DNA from: Oscillospiraceae bacterium
Lineage (GTDB): Bacteria; Bacillota; Clostridia; Oscillospirales; Oscillospiraceae
Reading direction: 5' to 3'
DNA length: 9,074 bases
NCBI GenBank assembly: GCA_031288675.1
Contig: JAITQY010000001.1
Coordinates: forward strand, 1 to 9,074
The notes below the pieces were generated by a model that was not told the origin of the DNA, did no database searches, and saw nothing but the letters and a program-made list of their open reading frames with translations. The position numbers and the translations under genes are program-made. Of the stretch, positions 1 through 5,741 are shown in pieces. The stretch's first letter is position 1. Every line of letters begins with the position of its first letter.

Positions 1-228
1 GAACGCAGGATTAACCAGCGCCGATATAATCAACATCGGAAGCATATAAACGAAGCTGAATTTAAGCGTCTTTCTCCCCTTCAGATAAATCAAGTAGAGG
101 AACGCGCTTACAGCCGATATAACCTGGCATACCGGTTGAATAAGCAGCATCGCAAACAAAAGTACCGCCGCAAAATACAGCATATTTACGGCGGGATGAT
201 AGCTTGAAAAAGTATCGCGGTTAATCAT
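1..228 (-). CDS. ecfT: ECF transporter transmembrane component T (EcfT/CbiQ family), N-terminal part only
   Basis: Only the first 76 codons are in the window; the frame is open to position 1, so the gene runs off the left edge. The visible protein begins MINRDTFSSYHPAVNMLYF, followed by two hydrophobic segments (about residues 15-48 and 57-73) separated by a basic turn (YLKGRKTLKF), and reaches LVNPAF at the edge. This start, with its NRDTFSSYHPAVN element and the later NPAF, is what I know from clostridial EcfT proteins. EcfT couples the two ABC ATPases to a vitamin-binding S component in the membrane; the usual length is about 250-290 residues. The ATG at 226-228 overlaps the TGA of the DUF4430 gene (ATGA), and a GAGG ribosome site lies inside that gene's end, so translation is probably coupled. 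The riboswitch upstream points to cobalamin as substrate. The S and ATPase genes are not in the window and would be expected just beyond it. Confidence 0.85.
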   Translation of the reverse strand, partial: MINRDTFSSYHPAVNMLYFAAVLLFAMLLIQPVCQVISAVSAFLYLIYLKGRKTLKFSFVYMLPMLIISALVNPAF

Positions 229-968
229 TCCGTTTCATCCTCATAACCTATTTCTTTAAGCCAGTCTGCGCCTGTAACATAACCGTTGATTGAACCCCAG
301 CCGCCTACGTCACGACCGATATCGCAAGTGTACACCCATTCCACAACGTCGCCGGGCTGAAGCCTGTATCGCGACGCTCCGTAGTTCGGGAACCACTCGT
401 TTACCTTATACATCCAGCCGGAAAGCTCCCCGACGTCAAACTCATAAAGATTGTTCATTCCCTCAATATAAACGGAGTTGTAGATAGGTACGTTGACAAA
501 CTCCAAGTGTATACGGTTAGCTTTCATTTCGCGCTGAAGCACATTGAAAACGCTTTCTTCTTCGTAGAACGTGACCTCTGTGAGAGGGAATATTACTCCG
601 TCAGCCGGAACAAGCTCGTGCTTTTCCTTGTCCAGCAAGTTCATATTGTCCAAAATAGTCGCGCAGCTTACAGAGAGGAAACAGGTATAGGCGTTATCGC
701 CGATAATAGCGTCCTGCGGCTCTGCCGGCAAGGGTTTGCCTTCCGGAACAGGATCGGTGAGGTAGCGGTCTTTGCCGGTCTCCGGGTCGATTACCATTGC
801 CGTTGAGCTGTCCGGATTAGTACCGTCAGGAACAGTCGTTGAAACGGGGTTAACCGGCGGCGTTCCGCGACGGCTGTTAACGGAGTAACGTCCGCCTAAC
901 GCAAACGCGGCGGCGAGAACTGCTATTATAACGACGGCTGTGATGATTATATTCTTATACTTACGCAT
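225..968 (-). CDS. Membrane-anchored DUF4430 (transcobalamin C-terminal-like) protein
   Basis: The 247-residue protein starts with a short basic stretch and one hydrophobic segment (about residues 7-25). There is no obvious cleavage site, so I read it as a signal anchor that leaves the rest outside the cell. A Pro/Thr-rich linker (about 35-85) leads to a folded part (about 92-220) with the DUF4430 pattern: EESVFNVLQR, IYNSVYIEGMNNLYEFD, ELSGWMYKVNEWFPNYG and LQPGDVVEWVYTCDIGRDVG. DUF4430 is the Pfam family related to the beta domain of transcobalamin and intrinsic factor, which covers one face of bound cobalamin. Three cysteines (about 96, 102, 213-215) are unusual for an exported Gram-positive protein. 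The ATG has an AAAGGAAGC site in the 21-base gap after the barrel-SLH gene. The stop overlaps the start of ecfT, which suggests the protein works at the transporter, perhaps passing corrinoid to the S component. The domain call is firm; ligand and role are inferred from context. Confidence 0.85.
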   Translation of the reverse strand: MRKYKNIIITAVVIIAVLAAAFALGGRYSVNSRRGTPPVNPVSTTVPDGTNPDSSTAMVIDPETGKDRYLTDPVPEGKPLPAEPQDAIIGDNAYTCFLSVSCATILDNMNLLDKEKHELVPADGVIFPLTEVTFYEEESVFNVLQREMKANRIHLEFVNVPIYNSVYIEGMNNLYEFDVGELSGWMYKVNEWFPNYGASRYRLQPGDVVEWVYTCDIGRDVGGWGSINGYVTGADWLKEIGYEDETE

Positions 969-989
969 AGAAGAAAGCTTCCTTTCCGG

Positions 990-2639
990 TTACAGCAATT
1001 CCGCTTCGGACAGCATAACATAGAGCATATTTGCGACTTCGGCGCGTGTGACCTCTTCGGTCGGTTCTATATTAAGCTCGCTCTCGTCAAGGATTCCGGT
1101 TTTATAGCAGAATGCAAGCGGCTCACGCGACCAGTCGGACGTACTGGTGTAATCGCCGAATTGCGCAAGTATGTCGCGTATTTCAAACGAGCTAAGCATT
1201 GTTTCTATGCCGCAAATCTTTGAGGCTCTTGCGGTCATAGCGGCGGCTTCCTGCCGCGTAATAGTGCCGTCCGGAGTGAACTTATCCGCGGAGGTCCCGT
1301 TAACAATTCCGTATTTGTTCGCCGTACAGACATAACCCGCATACCACGCGTCCGCGGCAATGTCGCTGAAAATCTTATCGGTTTTCGGCGTTAACCCCAA
1401 TCCGCGAGTAACGATTGCGGTAAATTGAGCGCGTGTCATTGTCGCGTCCGGAGCGAACTCCGTATCGCTCATTCCAGCAATAATTCCGCGCGAACTAAGA
1501 GTCTCTATCGCGGTTTGGTACGGGCGTCCTTTGACGTCGGTAAATGTTTTGCCCGGACTTGAAACTTTAACCTGTTTAACGTCAGCATTTTTCCCCGGAA
1601 GTCCTGCCGTTTTAACAGTGGTCTTAGGAGACGCGCGCTTTACGGCGTCCCCCATACGGTACAGGCTGTTATCGCCGTCAATAGAACGTTTAGCGGCTAT
1701 CAATCCGTAGAAACACTGTTCTGAAGACATCTGATTTTCACCGCTGCCGTCGGAAGTGTGTATGAAACTTCCGTCCTGCTGTGAAAAAGACAGGATGTTG
1801 TCAACTAACGATTTGCCGTTCTTCACAAAGCGCGGATCGTCGTAATCAAGTCCGAGTTCTGTAACGGCAACTAACACCTGCACGACGCTTTCGGAGTTAG
1901 AACTTCCCCAGCTGTAGTAACCGCCGTCATTGTCCTGCATGTCCGACAGACAGCTTAAAGCCTTATTGACCGCTTCTTTCACGTCTTTTCTTTCCTGATA
2001 TTTTGCTAATGCCTGCAGCGCCATACCTGTAATATCCGGGTCGGCTTTTTCTTTGGAACTTACTTCCCTGCCGTTGCTTCCGGCGTTAAGGTTCCAGCCG
2101 CCGTCATTAAGCTGACGGCGCAGTATTTCCGCAATATATTTATCCCGTGTCGCCTGAGTTTTCGCTTTAGGGTTATCGGGGACGTCATAACCGCCGCTGT
2201 CAAGCGCGATAAGCGCCCAAATAGGACCGTTCAGCCCCTGCCAGATAGTTTTGTCAAAGTCGCCGAGCGGAACGGTAAGGTCATAACCCGCAACGCTTCG
2301 CGGATCATAACCCGCCGCTGTCAAGGCAATGATAATCCGGCTGTACTCCGTATATTTCTTTTCGTGCAGAACGCCTTTTTTGTTCTTTACGTATTGTTCT
2401 ACGCGAAGGTAATACTCGTCGTAATAGCTTTGCGGAACATCTGCCCCGCTCCGCGCCAACCCGATTACAGCCCACTCTCCGCCAACGCTGCCGACCTCTG
2501 GCTTGGGAACCGCTTTAAGCATATAGTCCGCCGAATGAGCGGTTGCGGCGTCAACTGACTTTTTATCCGCCGCTGAAACCGGAGTATACACAGACAACGC
2601 CAACGCTAAGCTCAACAACAATGCGAAAACTCTTTTCAT
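990..2639 (-). CDS. Exported alpha/alpha-barrel (prenyltransferase/squalene-cyclase-like repeat) protein with three SLH domains
   Basis: The 549-residue protein has a signal peptide (about 1-23, ending PVSA-AD). Residues about 30-320 form helical repeats of the squalene-cyclase/prenyltransferase type; the clearest marks are NGPIWALIALDSGGYD, RRQLNDGGWN, DPDITGMALQALAKY, MQDNDGGYYSW, SFSQQDGSFI and SSEQCFYGLIAA. A linker (about 330-362) leads to three SLH domains (about 364-407, 424-468, 489-545), two of which carry clear TRAQ/TRQE motifs and the third TRAE. SLH triplets hold proteins to pyruvylated wall polysaccharide. I see no DxDD motif of squalene-hopene cyclase, so the barrel is probably a binding fold, not an enzyme. 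The same fold forms the N-terminal cobalamin-binding half of intrinsic factor and transcobalamin. The ATG is preceded by AAGGAGTTTCTG. It lies 22 bases after the DUF4430-SLH gene and 21 before the membrane DUF4430 gene, in the riboswitch operon. Corrinoid capture at the wall is inferred; polysaccharide or peptide binding is the alternative. Confidence 0.85.
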   Translation of the reverse strand: MKRVFALLLSLALALSVYTPVSAADKKSVDAATAHSADYMLKAVPKPEVGSVGGEWAVIGLARSGADVPQSYYDEYYLRVEQYVKNKKGVLHEKKYTEYSRIIIALTAAGYDPRSVAGYDLTVPLGDFDKTIWQGLNGPIWALIALDSGGYDVPDNPKAKTQATRDKYIAEILRRQLNDGGWNLNAGSNGREVSSKEKADPDITGMALQALAKYQERKDVKEAVNKALSCLSDMQDNDGGYYSWGSSNSESVVQVLVAVTELGLDYDDPRFVKNGKSLVDNILSFSQQDGSFIHTSDGSGENQMSSEQCFYGLIAAKRSIDGDNSLYRMGDAVKRASPKTTVKTAGLPGKNADVKQVKVSSPGKTFTDVKGRPYQTAIETLSSRGIIAGMSDTEFAPDATMTRAQFTAIVTRGLGLTPKTDKIFSDIAADAWYAGYVCTANKYGIVNGTSADKFTPDGTITRQEAAAMTARASKICGIETMLSSFEIRDILAQFGDYTSTSDWSREPLAFCYKTGILDESELNIEPTEEVTRAEVANMLYVMLSEAELL

Positions 2640-2661
2640 CAGAAACTCCTTATATATCCTA

Positions 2662-4320
2662 TTACTGACCCTTAACGCAGCCCTCTATAAAGCGGCGTAA
2701 CAGAGTCGCCGCCTCTGCGCGGGTTGCGTTGCCCTTAGGCGCGAGAGTATCCGCGGTGCGTCCGAGTATCAGCCCCTCCGCAGCCGCCCAGCTCATTGCG
2801 TCCCTCGCATAAGAGGACGCGCTGCTCCAGTCCGTATAGGCTGAAAGATCAGTTGTTTTGCTTGTATTGATACCTTTCTGCTTGGCAAAGTTATACAGGA
2901 TGACGGCAATCTGCTCACGGGTAATATCGTCGTTCGTACCGAAATTTCCGTTAGCGTAACCGTTTACTATACCGTTGGAGCTTGCCCAATTAACGGCGTC
3001 GCTGTACCATTTGCCGGCAGGTACATCAGAAAATTCTTTGCCGCCGGATACGTTAGGCGAGTCTGAATAACGGTAGAGGATAGTCACAAGCATTGCCCGG
3101 GTAATATTATTTTTCGGCGCAAACTCGCTGTCAGAGATTCCGTTCATAAGATTATTTTCAACGGCATAAATAACGTCTTCGGAGAACCAGTCTGAAGCGG
3201 TTACGTCGTTAAAAGCTGTTGCGGTTCCGCCTGTTTGCTGTTGTGAGCCGGTTGAATCGCTTGCCGGGTTCTGTGCCGTTCCACCGCCGCCACCGCCACC
3301 GCCGGAAGAACCGGAGCTGCCTGTCTCCTCCAATTTATCCATCGCGTCCTCAAGCTGAAGAAGCGCAACATCGACCTGATATTGTTTAGAGCTGCTGTTA
3401 TCCGCAATTTTCTTTGCCGCGTCAAGTTTTTTAATAAACTGACTCCAACTGGCGTCAGTGTAATACCGCTCCTTTAACGCTTCCGCTCTTGCGATAGCTC
3501 TGTTTAATTCACGGAAATCGGCAGGATCGGAATCATTATTTTCGTTAATATCAGTTTCATCGGTGCTTCCGTCAAATTCTTCATCGCCGTTGAGAATAGC
3601 GACGGTCATATCATCAACGCTTGACTGCGCGGCAAGGGGGTTTATAAGCACGTTAAGCCCCTTCTGATAAAGCGGACTGTCAGGATTATCCGCTATAGCG
3701 CGTACAAGCGCATCTTTATCCGCGTGATTGTAATAAGGATCTTCGCTCCAGCGGCGCCCGCTTGCGTCTACCGGGTCGCGTCCGAGGTCAGCGCCGTATC
3801 CCCACAGAGTAAACTGCCAGCGTATAACAGAACCATCGCGCAAAGTTTCGGCTCCGGCGCCTCGATTGATACGGTCTTGGTCAACAGTAAGGCACCAACC
3901 GGACATAAAACTATAGTCAAACTCACCGAGGTAATTGTCGTCGTTGCCCTCTGCGCGCGCTTCAGCTGTCGTAGGACCTTTGTGGTACGTAATGTACTCC
4001 GGAACATTTATGCGCCCAGTATCAAAATCCGCTACCGCAGAAAGATAGAAGCCGTCGCCCTTTCCGGTAGCTTGTTCGCGCGTAGAACCCGATGCCTCGT
4101 AATCATAGCCAAGATCATTTAAAATCTTTACGGTTACTTCGCCTGCCGTTGTGCCTCTCGGAACAGTCATTTTAGCCGGCTCTATATAAAACCCCTGTCC
4201 AAGATTGTAACCCTCAAAATCAATATAAACCGTAATGTCTCCGGTCGCCGCGAAGCTTGCGGCAGGAAATATTGCGATAACCAAACATAATGCTATAAGT
4301 GAGCTTATTAATCTTTTCAT
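2662..4320 (-). CDS. S-layer-anchored DUF4430-FIVAR-SLH protein, likely corrinoid-capture partner
   Basis: I place the start at the ATG ending at 4320 (552 residues, MKRLISSLIA), because AAAGGATGG lies six bases before it; an in-frame ATG 21 bases upstream would precede that site. Domains in order: signal peptide (about 1-24, cut near SFA-AT); DUF4430 (about 27-182), from GDITVYIDFEGYNLGQG through FMSGWCLTVDQDRIN to LRDGSVIRWQFTLWGYGADLG; an acidic spacer; a three-helix FIVAR-like unit (about 271-332, NRAIARAEALKERYYTDASW); a Ser/Gly spacer with eight glycines in a row (about 334-348) and a Gln/Thr-rich stretch; then three SLH domains (about 370-411, 430-473, 491-545) with TRAM, TREQ and TRAE motifs. 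DUF4430 is related to the transcobalamin beta domain. FIVAR units are common stalks in wall proteins. The protein would sit on the wall beside the barrel-SLH protein encoded next, forming the other half of a split cobalamin binder. Function is inferred from domains, riboswitch and ecfT. Confidence 0.88.
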   Translation of the reverse strand: MKRLISSLIALCLVIAIFPAASFAATGDITVYIDFEGYNLGQGFYIEPAKMTVPRGTTAGEVTVKILNDLGYDYEASGSTREQATGKGDGFYLSAVADFDTGRINVPEYITYHKGPTTAEARAEGNDDNYLGEFDYSFMSGWCLTVDQDRINRGAGAETLRDGSVIRWQFTLWGYGADLGRDPVDASGRRWSEDPYYNHADKDALVRAIADNPDSPLYQKGLNVLINPLAAQSSVDDMTVAILNGDEEFDGSTDETDINENNDSDPADFRELNRAIARAEALKERYYTDASWSQFIKKLDAAKKIADNSSSKQYQVDVALLQLEDAMDKLEETGSSGSSGGGGGGGGTAQNPASDSTGSQQQTGGTATAFNDVTASDWFSEDVIYAVENNLMNGISDSEFAPKNNITRAMLVTILYRYSDSPNVSGGKEFSDVPAGKWYSDAVNWASSNGIVNGYANGNFGTNDDITREQIAVILYNFAKQKGINTSKTTDLSAYTDWSSASSYARDAMSWAAAEGLILGRTADTLAPKGNATRAEAATLLRRFIEGCVKGQ

Positions 4321-4368
4321 TTTATTCCATCCTTTGTACATAGGTGTAGTTAGTGAGTGTAGGTTTCT

Positions 4369-4693
4369 TTACTCGTTGTCAATCGCGAAGTGGATAAGAG
4401 CGAGGATTTTAGCGGCTTGAGCGCAGGAGGCAGGGGAGTTGGGGGAGAAGGAGGAATCGGAGAAGCCGGAGATGAGGTTAGCCTTTTGGAGTGTTAGGAC
4501 GCTTGGCTTAGCCGGAACCGTCATTTTTTGTCGGTGCAATGTATAAGCCTTGCCCGAGATTATAGCCCTCAAAGTCTATATAGACAGTAATGTCGCCTGG
4601 CGTTGACGCCGCCGCCATAGACGGCAGCAGAGAGAAGCACAGTATAACGGCCATTATCAGAGCCAATAGCCTTGTAGATTTGCGTGTTTTCAT
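4369..4693 (-). pseudogene. Broken paralogue of the DUF4430-SLH gene (internal deletion plus frameshift)
   Basis: A good ribosome site (AAGGAGG) and ATG at 4691-4693 open a reading frame with a signal peptide (MKTRKSTRLLALIMAV...SMAAAS) and then GDITVYIDFEGYNLGQG, identical over that stretch to the intact neighbour downstream. The frame stops at 4508 after 61 residues. In the next frame the homology resumes at once: KMTVP follows, as in the intact gene (PAKMTVP). The switch is at a run of six A (4524-4529, minus strand) where five would keep the frame. After TVPA the sequence jumps to an SLH-like tail (LISGFSDSSFSPNSPASCAQAAKILALI) and ends at a TAA at 4369. Most of DUF4430, the FIVAR stalk and two SLH domains are therefore missing. 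I read it as a decayed tandem duplicate. A short secreted 61-residue peptide, slippage at the A run, or a sequencing error in the homopolymer are alternatives. The C-rich wobble use in the tail differs from that of its neighbours. Confidence 0.8.
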
Positions 4694-4936
4694 AAATAGC
4701 CTCCTTGGTAAATGATTAATAAGTTTTGAAGTGCAATGATTATACCTCGCGGTTATTTGGCGCCGCGCGCACCTGCGCTTTGACCTCCTTCCGGAAAAGA
4801 GTTGCCCAGAGTGTTGCCGCGGCAATAAAAAACCGCAGGCACAATTCCTGAACCGCACGGAAGTTATCCGCACGGTTTTCAGGTAAAAGCCTTCAGTTAT
4901 TGATCGGCTAATATTTACTTTTAGAGACGGATTTGC
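4694..4936 (-). other. Intergenic region between yezD-like gene and DUF4430 remnant
   Basis: No coding sequence is supported here: the frame that runs upstream from the remnant is Arg/His-rich and has no convincing start. It holds a long hairpin (4847-4883), a perfect 12-base palindrome TTGCCGCGGCAA (4814-4825), a T6 run on the minus strand just before that palindrome, an unused AAGGAGG-like site near 4786-4794, and a TATAAT (4740-4745) without a recognisable -35 box. It may contain an internal terminator or processing site, but none of these is canonical. Confidence 0.5.
4847..4883 (-). other. Intercistronic hairpin
   Basis: On the minus strand CCTGA-AA-ACCG pairs with CGGTTCAGG (nine pairs, two-base bulge), and the arm continues inside with CGGA/TCCG around a five-base loop after a TG/TG internal loop. 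The T6 run comes 14 bases after the stem, too far for a classical terminator. It may stabilise or stop the transcript between the small yezD-like gene and the wall-protein genes. Confidence 0.5.
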
Positions 4937-5116
4937 TTACAGTTTAATTGAGTGCCTTATCTCCTCCACACGGAACGGTATTCCGTCCTGTATGACTATC
5001 CTGATTTCGCCGAACTTGATTTTCCGCATCAGCGAAATCACTTTTTGTTCCTTATCCGTAAGCTGTTCTTTAAGAGTAGATTCTTTTAATTCTTCGCGGT
5101 TATTTTGCTGTTCCAA
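4937..5116 (-). CDS. yezD: YezD/DUF2292 family small protein
   Basis: This 59-residue protein is easy to miss because it starts with TTG (5114-5116). The start is chosen because AAGGGAGG lies nine bases upstream and no ATG fits. The N-terminal half is polar (LEQQNNREELKESTLKEQLT; the first residue will be Met). The C-terminal half is the DUF2292 core: DKEQKVISLMRKIKFGEIRI, then VIQDGIPFRVEEIRHSIKL. In that family the pattern is roughly hxxhLxxhxaGxIxIhhxDGxhhxhexxEK; the match in length and order is good. Members are cytoplasmic, about 50-70 residues, of unknown biochemical function, and turn up beside nutrient-uptake or assimilation genes. Here it is the first gene behind the cobalamin riboswitch and terminator, so its synthesis should fall when cobalamin is plentiful. 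It lacks a membrane segment or metal motif. Family call fairly sure; role unknown. Confidence 0.8.
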   Translation of the reverse strand: MEQQNNREELKESTLKEQLTDKEQKVISLMRKIKFGEIRIVIQDGIPFRVEEIRHSIKL

Positions 5117-5125
5117 GAGAAAACG

Positions 5126-5133
5126 CCTCCCTT
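5126..5133 (-). promoter_or_regulatory. Ribosome binding site deciding the TTG start of yezD
   Basis: AAGGGAGG on the minus strand, nine bases before the TTG. It is the only strong site in the region and fixes the start of the small protein. A CCTCC upstream (5213-5217) could pair with its GGAGG part and mask it. Confidence 0.75.
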
Positions 5134-5174
5134 TGCTGTGCCGGTTCCGGCTTTGATACGCGTTCCCCGTGGAA

Positions 5175-5208
5175 GCTTAAGCACCGCGTCTGAGTGCGAT
5201 GCCTAAGC
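5175..5208 (-). other. Strong leader hairpin between terminator and yezD
   Basis: On the minus strand GCTTAGGCATCGC pairs over its full length with GCGGTGCTTAAGC (13 pairs, two of them G-U) around an eight-base loop ACTCAGAC. No T run follows, so it is not a terminator. It sits about 60 bases before the yezD start and just after a CCTCCTGAGG stretch. It may be a second control element, an RNA-stability stem or part of an alternative fold. Confidence 0.6.
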
Positions 5209-5235
5209 CTCAGGAGGACTTTGGAGAATACATAT

Positions 5236-5275
5236 AAACGAAAACGCGGCAACGCTGCCTTTAAGCGTTACCGCG
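5236..5275 (-). terminator. Intrinsic terminator of the cobalamin riboswitch
   Basis: On the minus strand CGCGGTAACGCT (5264-5275) pairs with AGCGTTGCCGCG (5245-5256): 12 pairs including one G-U, loop of seven, followed by TTTTCGTTTAT. It lies about 60 bases after the riboswitch core and before the first gene, the place expected for the expression platform of a Gram-positive cobalamin riboswitch that stops transcription when ligand is bound. Confidence 0.85.
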
Positions 5276-5303
5276 ACCGTTTTTCCGCAATTATTCTGCC
5301 GCT

Positions 5304-5319
5304 GCCTGTACACGCAGGC
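5304..5319 (-). other. Short hairpin between riboswitch and terminator
   Basis: GCCTG/CAGGC with a six-base loop, directly after the riboswitch P1 side. It could be a spacer stem or part of the antiterminator; only five pairs, so tentative. Confidence 0.35.
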
Positions 5320-5334
5320 TTGGCGTTCATTCAA

Positions 5335-5556
5335 GGCCGGTCTCCTGACTCTCGTGCTTGTGAGTTTCCTCACCGTCATTGCTTCAAGCCTTCCAACGGT
5401 TTCCCGTCGTGACCGGCTTACGCCGTTAAGCTTTGACACACGCATACAGTGGCGGTACCGTTCGGTTTCATTTTCACCCCGACCGCTTGCCGGAGCTTCC
5501 AATACACTAACCGATTCCCTGTTAACCGTAGCGGCACATAATACTATACCGCCCGG
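5335..5556 (-). ncRNA. Cobalamin (B12) riboswitch
   Basis: The family landmarks occur in the right order on the minus strand: AACAGGGAA (AGGGAA at 5515-5520), then the B12 box ACCGCCACTGT (GCCACTGT at 5446-5453), then GGGAAACC...TGGAAGG (about 5389-5405), and the conserved 3' end GTCAGGAGACC (5339-5349) that closes P1. The ends are approximate; P1 most likely uses the CGGT near 5548-5552 with the ACCG of the 3' end. Such RNAs bind adenosylcobalamin or related corrinoids and usually switch off B12 uptake or synthesis genes. A consensus promoter lies just upstream and a terminator just downstream, so this element should control the whole operon from yezD to ecfT. It is the strongest evidence that the operon deals with cobalamin. 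Confidence 0.95.
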
Positions 5557-5584
5557 ACACCCTGAACTTTTTAGTTGTACGCTC

Positions 5585-5613
5585 AGTATAACTTATACCT
5601 CTGCGATTGTCAA
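5585..5613 (-). promoter_or_regulatory. Sigma70/SigA-type promoter of the cobalamin operon
   Basis: TTGACA (5608-5613), spacer of exactly 17, TATACT (5585-5590) on the minus strand. Transcription should start near 5578, about 20-40 bases before the riboswitch, giving a leader of about 460 bases before yezD. Confidence 0.9.
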
Positions 5614-5718
5614 GAGCTTTTTTCAAAAAAATTCCGGATATAAGGGGCATTCTGCGGTATGTGCCGCGTAGTAATACCGGCGCGTCCGGCTAAAAAATAT
5701 TATGTACAGTGGTTAGCA

Positions 5719-5741
5719 ATACATAAATAATCTTTATGTAT
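5719..5741 (-). terminator. Possible weak terminator after the DUF4760 gene
   Basis: ATACATAAA/TTTATGTAT, nine pairs with a five-base loop, overlapping the last base of the DUF4760 stop. It is AT-rich and not followed by a clean T run on the minus strand, so it may only protect the 3' end. No better terminator is seen between this gene and the B12 promoter. Confidence 0.35.

Noticed and set aside
3281..3305. Short repeat encoding the glycine run as a possible microsatellite or mobile element
   Set aside because: It is in frame and makes a normal flexible spacer between stalk and SLH domains.
4321..4341. Upstream ATG giving seven more residues (MYKGWNK) for the DUF4430-SLH protein
   Set aside because: The AAAGGATGG ribosome site lies inside that extension, and the signal peptide is better formed from the second ATG at 4320.
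4740..4745. TATAAT as an internal promoter before the DUF4430 remnant
   Set aside because: No -35 box or extended -10 is found at the right distance.
4694..4873. Extended N-terminus (60 more residues) of the DUF4430 remnant
   Set aside because: The extension is Arg/Cys/His-rich without protein character. A signal peptide with an AAGGAGG site starts at 4693, so the true start is there.
5531..5667. Ten-base inverted repeat GCGGCACATA (5531-5540) / TATGTGCCGC (5658-5667) around the cobalamin promoter
   Set aside because: It could bracket a regulatory unit or an old insertion, but one arm is within the riboswitch region and the length is not far from chance.
5676..5700. CCGG-N5-CCGG with A6 next to it as a terminator for the DUF4760 gene
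   Set aside because: On the minus strand the T run comes before the stem, so it cannot end that transcript; the stem is only four pairs.
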